Shown piece after piece: positions 59,339 to 64,000 of a stretch of DNA of 64,000 nt. Below the pieces are notes generated by a model, which did not search any database, was not told where the DNA came from, and worked only from the letters and a program-made list of their open reading frames with translations. Made by a program: the position numbers and the translations under genes. Origin of the DNA: Deinococcales bacterium (GTDB taxonomy: Bacteria > Deinococcota > Deinococci > Deinococcales > JAAFIG01); NCBI GenBank assembly GCA_013298595.1, contig JAAFIG010000001.1, positions 249,056 to 313,055 of the forward strand, read 5' to 3'. Every line of letters begins with the position of its first letter. Position 1 is the stretch's first letter.

Positions 59339-62329
59339 TTAATCAGCGGCAAGAGCCAATTTTTTCTTGGCTTTTGGCTTGGGTTTCGGTGCAATTTTCA
59401 CACCGCTCTCAAGACAAGCTTTGACGTATCTCGAGGTATGACTGGTGGGGTGCTTAGCAACATCTTCTGGTGTGCCTACCACAACAATTTGTCCACCTCT
59501 ATCGCCGCCTTCTGGTCCTAAGTCCACCACCCAATCAGCGGTTTTAATCACATCCAAGTTGTGTTCAATCACTACAAGTGTATTACCTGCTTCGACTAAG
59601 CGGTGCAAAACCTCGAGTAATTTACGCACATCTTCAAAGTGTAAACCAGTCGTGGGTTCATCTAAAATATAAATGGTTTTACCTGTGGCACGTTTAGCCA
59701 GTTCGGAAGCCAATTTAATACGTTGTGCTTCGCCACCCGATAAAGTTGTACTGGGTTGCCCAAGTTTGACATAAGTTAAACCCACATCCACCAATAATTG
59801 TAATTTACGATAAATCGTTGGGATGTTCTCGAAAAACTCGAGTCCTTCTTCGGTTGTCATGTTCAACACATCGGAAATCGATTTGCCTTTGTATTTAACC
59901 TCGAGTGTTTCCTTGTTATAACGTGCACTTTTGCACACTTCGCAGGGCACATAGATATCGGGTAGGAAATTCATTTCAATTTTGACCACGCCATCGCCAC
60001 CGCACGCTTCGCAACGTCCACCTTTGACATTAAAACTAAAGCGTCCAGGTCCATAACCGCGCTTACGAGCTTCTGGGGTGCGGGTAAATAAATCACGGAT
60101 ATCGGTAAAAACCCCTGTATATGTGGCTGGGTTACTACGTGGTGTGCGCCCAATTGGGCTTTGATCTATCTCGATAACTTTATCTAAGTACTCGAGTCCA
60201 TCCATGCGTTTGTATTTACCTGGATTGGTTTTGGCACGGTTGAGTTCGCGTGCCAGTACAGCGTGCAAAATATCGTGAATTAATGTGCTTTTACCACTGC
60301 CACTCGGTCCAGTAATACAAGTTAAAGTGCCAAGTGGTATCTCGAGGTCTACGTTTTGTAAATTGTGTTCGTTGGCACCGATTACGCGTAGTTTTTTACC
60401 GTTACCTTTGCGCCGCACTTCGGGAATAGCCACAAAGCGTTCACCACGCAAGTATTGCCCTGTTAAACTCGGTTCGCTCGAGGCAATATCTTGAGGTGTT
60501 CCTTCGGCAATAATATACCCACCGTGGATACCTGCGCCTGGTCCTAAATCAAGTACCCAATCGGCTTCTCGAATGGTTTCTTCGTCGTGCTCGACAACTA
60601 AAAGTGTGTTACCTAGGTCGCGTAAGCGTTTGAGTGTGCCAAGTAAGCGCTCATTGTCTTTGGGGTGTAAACCAATGCTGGGTTCGTCCAGCACGTACAA
60701 CACCCCTGTTAAACCACTACCCACTTGGGTTGCTAAGCGAATACGTTGAGCTTCGCCACCACTTAAACTATTGGCACTGCGTTGCAAACTCAGGTACTCG
60801 AGTCCAACATTCTCGAGGAAAGCTAACCGAGATAACACTTCACGTAAAATAGGTGCCGCAATTTGGGCATTAAAGCCACTCAGTTCCGTCACTTCTTCAC
60901 GAAGCGCATCTGTTAAAGACTCAAGTTGAATCCCATGACGTTTACGCAGTTCAACTGCAACTCCAAGGGCTGCGCCATTTTGTAAGGCTTCAAAGAAACG
61001 TTTTGCCTCGAGCACACCCAGCCTACCTGCTTCGGCAATACTCATTCCTGCAATTCGCACAGCTAACACTTCAGGCTTATACCTCGAGCCTGCACACGCA
61101 GGGCAAGGGCGTTCAATCATCAGTTCTGAAAGTTTCTCGCGGATGTACTCGGAATCGGTATCTTTGTAACGGCGATCAAGATTGGGAATCACACCTTCGT
61201 ACTCGGCTTTAAACTTAAAAGTTTCTTTGCCACCGCGTTTATAACTGATCTCAAATGCGTCTTTAACACCATACAAAACAGCTTTTCGCACCTCGGCAGG
61301 CAAATCTTTCCACGGAGTCTTCAAATCAAAATTTAAGTGCACCGATAACGCCTTTAAGCGCTCCCAATAATAAATGGTTTCGCCTTCTCGAGCTTTCCAC
61401 GGCGCAATACACCCCTCAGCAATGGATAAACGATCATCTTCAATCACACGGTCAGGGTCGAATTCGTACTTAATACCCAAACCCGTACAGGTTGGGCACG
61501 CACCATAAGGGTTGTTAAAACTAAAATAGCGTGGTTCCATATCCTCGAGCACACTGCCACCTTCTGGGCAAGCAAATTTCTCGGAGAACAATTCATCACG
61601 TTCAAGATCAGGTAAAAAAATTCGCACTAATCCTTCACCTTTACGTAAAGCCAATTCGATACTCTCAGAAATTCGTGCCCTGTCCGAAGCCCGTAATACC
61701 AACCGATCCACAATTAAATCAATATCGTGTTTCTCGTACTTCTCGAGTTTTAACTTCTCGGCTTCATCAAGTTCGTAAACAATGCCATCCACCCGAACTC
61801 GAGCAAAACCTTCGCGTTTTAGATCGGTAAAAACCTTGCGATACTCGCCTTTACGCCCACGAATAATTGGTGCCAGAATCATGGCTTTGGTACCTTCAGG
61901 CATTGCCAGCACTCGTTCCGTAATTTCTGAAGGGCTTTGTTTAGACACCACTTTACCCGTTAAGGTACTGTACGGCGTGCCAGCTCTGGCATAGAGTAAC
62001 CGCAAATAATCATGGATTTCGGTAACGGTTCCCACGGTACTACGCGGATTATGGCTGGTGGTTTTTTGGTCAATACTAATCGCAGGACTTAACCCTTCGA
62101 TAGAATCCACATCGGGTTTTTCCATCAGCCCCAGAAACTGCCGCGCATAAGCGCTTAGGCTTTCCACGTAACGACGTTGCCCTTCGGCATAAATTGTATC
62201 AAATGCTAAAGTGGATTTCCCAGAACCAGAAACCCCAGTAATGACCACAAATTGATCTCGAGGAATTGTAACTGTGACATTTTTTAGATTATGTTCGCGT
62301 GCGCCGTGGACAACTATTTTATCGTTCAT
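59339..62329 (-). CDS. uvrA: UvrA, excinuclease ABC subunit A
   Basis: The 996-residue protein is a twin ABC ATPase for nucleotide excision repair: Gly-Val-Ser-Gly-Ser-Gly-Lys-Ser near 31 and Gly-Pro-Ser-Gly-Ser-Gly-Lys-Ser in the second half (about 680). Two Leu-Ser-Gly-Gly-Glu-Ala-Gln-Arg signatures are present, with zinc modules Cys-Pro-Ala-Cys and Cys-Glu-Ala-Cys...Cys-Glu-Val-Cys. The C-terminus is Lys/Ala/Pro-rich. GAGG before ATG 62329; the longer frame to 62488 is not used. No LexA- or RDRM-like palindrome is seen upstream. Confidence 0.97.
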   Translation of the reverse strand: MNDKIVVHGAREHNLKNVTVTIPRDQFVVITGVSGSGKSTLAFDTIYAEGQRRYVESLSAYARQFLGLMEKPDVDSIEGLSPAISIDQKTTSHNPRSTVGTVTEIHDYLRLLYARAGTPYSTLTGKVVSKQSPSEITERVLAMPEGTKAMILAPIIRGRKGEYRKVFTDLKREGFARVRVDGIVYELDEAEKLKLEKYEKHDIDLIVDRLVLRASDRARISESIELALRKGEGLVRIFLPDLERDELFSEKFACPEGGSVLEDMEPRYFSFNNPYGACPTCTGLGIKYEFDPDRVIEDDRLSIAEGCIAPWKAREGETIYYWERLKALSVHLNFDLKTPWKDLPAEVRKAVLYGVKDAFEISYKRGGKETFKFKAEYEGVIPNLDRRYKDTDSEYIREKLSELMIERPCPACAGSRYKPEVLAVRIAGMSIAEAGRLGVLEAKRFFEALQNGAALGVAVELRKRHGIQLESLTDALREEVTELSGFNAQIAAPILREVLSRLAFLENVGLEYLSLQRSANSLSGGEAQRIRLATQVGSGLTGVLYVLDEPSIGLHPKDNERLLGTLKRLRDLGNTLLVVEHDEETIREADWVLDLGPGAGIHGGYIIAEGTPQDIASSEPSLTGQYLRGERFVAIPEVRRKGNGKKLRVIGANEHNLQNVDLEIPLGTLTCITGPSGSGKSTLIHDILHAVLARELNRAKTNPGKYKRMDGLEYLDKVIEIDQSPIGRTPRSNPATYTGVFTDIRDLFTRTPEARKRGYGPGRFSFNVKGGRCEACGGDGVVKIEMNFLPDIYVPCEVCKSARYNKETLEVKYKGKSISDVLNMTTEEGLEFFENIPTIYRKLQLLVDVGLTYVKLGQPSTTLSGGEAQRIKLASELAKRATGKTIYILDEPTTGLHFEDVRKLLEVLHRLVEAGNTLVVIEHNLDVIKTADWVVDLGPEGGDRGGQIVVVGTPEDVAKHPTSHTSRYVKACLESGVKIAPKPKPKAKKKLALAAD

Positions 62330-62581
62330 ATGCTCCTCGAGAGTAAAAGAAAAAAAGAAATCACTCGAGAAATACCTAGATGGACTGGTGGGCGGGCGTT
62401 CAGTGTTAAAGCTGGTTAAATGAGGCTCGAGTTTGAACGCGAAAGCATACCGCTCGAGGAACAATATGTAAAGAGCGAAATGATACAAATTGCTAAGGTG
62501 AACCGTATCACACCATAATAAAGCTATTAAAATGAATTAAGTATTCCGCCAAGCACATCAAATCAAACTTTTGCGAAAAAA
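62330..62581. other. Spacer between higA and uvrA
   Basis: The 250-bp spacer has four CTCGAG motifs in its uvrA-proximal half and an AT-rich promoter-like half. A uvrA promoter must be here but cannot be placed confidently. No gene is seen. Confidence 0.45.
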
Positions 62582-62986
62582 TTATAAGAAAATTTTATAT
62601 GGCACTTGAAAAAATGTGCTTAAACGCTTAGCTAATTCCTTAGAAATTTGGCGTTCACCACTAAGCACTCTGGAAATCACAGGTTGTTTTGCCACTCCAG
62701 CTTTTTGCAATTGATATTGACTAATGCTACGTTCAGTCATTAAGGCTTGTAAATGCTCGAGTGGGCTACTATCTGGCACAGGTGGCTCGTTGTCATCTTC
62801 CCATGTTTTGAGATATTGACAAGCCAATAAGAACAGGCTTTGTACAGGTTCTATACTGATGTCTTGTTCATTGGTGAGCACATGAACAAACTCGAGCATC
62901 TCCATGTACTGCTGCTCGGTTTCTGGTGGACGAATTGCTTGGTGGAATTTTGTCCATGTTGTTAGTGTTTGTTGAATTGAAATCAT
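62582..62986 (-). CDS. higA: HigA-type antitoxin (XRE helix-turn-helix)
   Basis: The 134-residue protein has an N-terminal helical part and a C-terminal Xre HTH (Ser-Gln-Tyr-Gln-Leu-Gln-Lys-Ala-Gly-Val-Ala-Lys-Gln-Pro-Val-Ile-Ser-Arg-Val-Leu-Ser-Gly), the layout of HigA antitoxins with a Glu-rich preceding domain. GAGG precedes ATG 62986. Encoded after its toxin, 7 bp downstream. It likely represses the operon and blocks the toxin. Confidence 0.87.
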   Translation of the reverse strand: MISIQQTLTTWTKFHQAIRPPETEQQYMEMLEFVHVLTNEQDISIEPVQSLFLLACQYLKTWEDDNEPPVPDSSPLEHLQALMTERSISQYQLQKAGVAKQPVISRVLSGERQISKELAKRLSTFFQVPYKIFL

Positions 62987-62993
62987 TTTGACC

Positions 62994-63326
62994 TCAGTTT
63001 CTCTTTTTGCGTTTTGGGTTGTTCCAAGTGTCATATTCAATATGGGTAAAGACATGTTTAATAAAAGCAACTTGGTGTGTAAAAACGATAGCGCAAACAA
63101 TTCGGTATTTATTTCCACCAATATCAAAAATAAAAACGGCTTCTGTATTCTTGAAGTGTGCAATGTCTACAACAAATATTTCACGTAGCTCGACAAAGTT
63201 CTGAGGTTCACTTTTGCATAAACGATTGTACCATTCACGCATCACCTGTTCTGCCTCTGGGTAATGAACAATGAACGCTCTAATGGTGCGAAAAGCAATG
63301 ACGTTCACAAAAGTATTATATGCCAT
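62994..63326 (-). CDS. higB: HigB-type mRNA interferase toxin
   Basis: The 110-residue protein belongs to the HigB/RelE family: Ile-Val-His-Tyr-Pro-Glu-Ala-Glu near 19, Met-Arg-Glu-Trp-Tyr near 29, Asn-Phe-Val-Glu-Leu-Arg-Glu near 43, Phe-Asp-Ile-Gly-Gly-Asn-Lys-Tyr-Arg near 67 and His-Val-Phe-Thr-His-Ile-Glu-Tyr-Asp near 90. It cuts mRNA on ribosomes when free. Toxin-first order is standard for higBA. Length is normal, with a basic tail. Confidence 0.88.
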   Translation of the reverse strand: MAYNTFVNVIAFRTIRAFIVHYPEAEQVMREWYNRLCKSEPQNFVELREIFVVDIAHFKNTEAVFIFDIGGNKYRIVCAIVFTHQVAFIKHVFTHIEYDTWNNPKRKKRN

Positions 63327-63375
63327 TTTGGTATTTACCGCAATAGCTCAAACATGCAAGATAAATCGCCTTAAA

Positions 63376-64000
63376 TTATTCCAAACCAGCAAACATCGTC
63401 TCGAGTGGATAAGTAGCTATAACCCCTCGAGTACCACCTAATGCAAAACGTTCTTCGCTAAAAACTCGGCTCGAGGTTTGGGCGTGTAATTCTGGGAGTA
63501 GTTTATCTATACCGCTACCTAAATGACTTTGGCTTTGATGAGCAAAAATAGCAGCCCGTTTTTTCTCGAGTACCGAACTGGTATCTACAGTCAGAATGGG
63601 GTCTGGAAGTGCAAATTCGTCGAGATCAAAATTCCCAAAACCCGCTTGGTTAAATCGCTCGAGCATGGCTTTGCTGGGCATGATGTAAAACATTCGTTGC
63701 GGTGGTTGGGCTAAACTAGCACTCGAGAAAAAAGCAGCGTTGGTCATGGTGTGCGTAGCAATATGGTCTGGGTGTGCATAATACCCTCGAGGGTCGAAAG
63801 TCAGCAGCACTTGTGGTTGAATTTCGGCGATTACCGCTCGGATTTCTCGAGCCACAGCTAAAACATCAGCTTCAACTAACCGTTTTGCTAATGCACTGGG
63901 TTTACGAAAACCGCTATCGTGATACTCGAGAAAACGTGGTGCTTGGGTACCAAGAATTTGACAAGCTTTTTGCAACTCGAGTTCTCGTAAAGCTGGTACG
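63376..64000 (-). CDS. PIG-L-family deacetylase, N-terminus beyond the window
   Basis: The frame is open to the right edge, so the gene begins outside. About 208 residues are seen: Leu-Glu-Tyr-His-Asp-Ser-Gly near 25, Leu-Thr-Phe-Asp-Pro-Arg-Gly-Tyr-Tyr-Ala-His-Pro-Asp-His near 63, and a C-terminal Glu-Arg-Phe-Ala-Leu-Gly. The His-Pro-Asp-His motif binds zinc in N-acetylglucosamine deacetylases (MshB/BshB group). The first zinc motif (Ala-His-Pro-Asp-Asp) would lie outside the window. A bacillithiol-type or other GlcNAc-conjugate role is possible. Confidence 0.85.
   Translation of the reverse strand, partial: VPALRELELQKACQILGTQAPRFLEYHDSGFRKPSALAKRLVEADVLAVAREIRAVIAEIQPQVLLTFDPRGYYAHPDHIATHTMTNAAFFSSASLAQPPQRMFYIMPSKAMLERFNQAGFGNFDLDEFALPDPILTVDTSSVLEKKRAAIFAHQSQSHLGSGIDKLLPELHAQTSSRVFSEERFALGGTRGVIATYPLETMFAGLE

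Larger units (their letters stand above)
1..64000. repeat. Highly iterated palindrome CTCGAG, dispersed
   Basis: The hexamer CTCGAG occurs throughout the window in genes and spacers. Hand counts gave 14 copies in 14701-15600 and 13 in 25021-26520, against one per 4-5 kb expected at this base composition. In coding frames it appears as Leu-Glu, as x-Arg-x (for example Ala-Arg-Ala) or as Ser-Ser/Arg, using CTC, CGA and TCG codons that are otherwise rare here. Flanking bases vary, so the conserved unit is the hexamer itself. No cognate methyltransferase or recombinase gene is seen in the window. It resembles in kind, not in sequence, the HIP1 motif of cyanobacteria. Confidence 0.93.

Noticed and set aside
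62330-62581. Search for a LexA or radiation-desiccation response palindrome upstream of uvrA
   Set aside because: No TTATGTCATTGACATAA-like or other clear palindrome was found.
1-64000. CRISPR array, rRNA, prophage or transposase gene
   Set aside because: No regularly spaced repeats, rRNA motifs, phage structural genes or intact transposases were seen.

Overview
The window looks like chromosomal DNA of a free-living, diderm-type bacterium with moderate G+C (about 45% by eye). It has an OmpH/Skp-like chaperone, a TolC-like protein, Lnt, many lipoproteins and RseP. Several genes appear leaderless: a TANNNT-type -10 box lies 6-9 nt before the start codon and no Shine-Dalgarno is seen (starts at 1962, 9522, 27605, 31228, 37754, 49903). 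Leaderless transcripts are common in Deinococcota, and UvrA, the PIG-L deacetylase, TrmB-like and BTAD-TPR proteins would fit, so a low-G+C relative of that phylum is my best guess. This is inference, not shown. The most striking global property is a highly iterated palindrome, CTCGAG, about once per 60-120 bp, inside and outside genes on both strands, against about one per 4-5 kb expected.

Layout. 1-2.4 kb: end of a large beta-barrel-like protein, a lipoprotein and a CxxCH protein. 2.5-5.1 kb: a higher-G+C cassette (TetR, SnoaL-like, DUF3237-like, PEP-mutase-like). 5.3-9.4 kb: leftward genes for a membrane flavinylation-type set (PepSY, DUF2271, ApbE) with an MFS carrier and a rhomboid protease. 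9.5-12.2 kb: RseP, a GT2 enzyme and an HD-GYP protein.

12.4-25 kb is the accessory core. It holds a TPR-wHTH-BTAD regulator divergent from a 39-residue exported peptide. Two paralogous modules follow, each encoding a secreted glycine-rich protein with a conserved N-terminus and an unrelated C-terminus, then a different AT-rich exported partner gene. An S41 protease, a TPR protein translationally coupled to a 72-residue lipoprotein and a LuxR-type HTH protein lie between the modules. The complete second module continues into a TolC-like protein, an OmpH/Skp-like chaperone, a membrane-anchored C39 (double-glycine leader) peptidase and Lnt. I propose this as an undescribed secreted-peptide/effector system with conserved export parts and swapped cargo-partner pairs.

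25-32 kb: housekeeping and signalling, including DAHP synthase behind what looks like a Phe/Tyr leader-peptide attenuator, and a GGDEF protein with a ribbon-helix-helix tail. 33-38 kb: two large surface lipoproteins. 38-50 kb: metabolism, envelope genes, thioredoxin, Nif3 and FAS1. 50-56 kb: an ABC exporter and an iron(III)-type ABC importer. 56-64 kb: a luciferase-like oxidoreductase, YebC, tRNA-Ala(CGC), RidA, UvrA, a HigBA toxin-antitoxin pair and a PIG-L deacetylase cut by the right edge.
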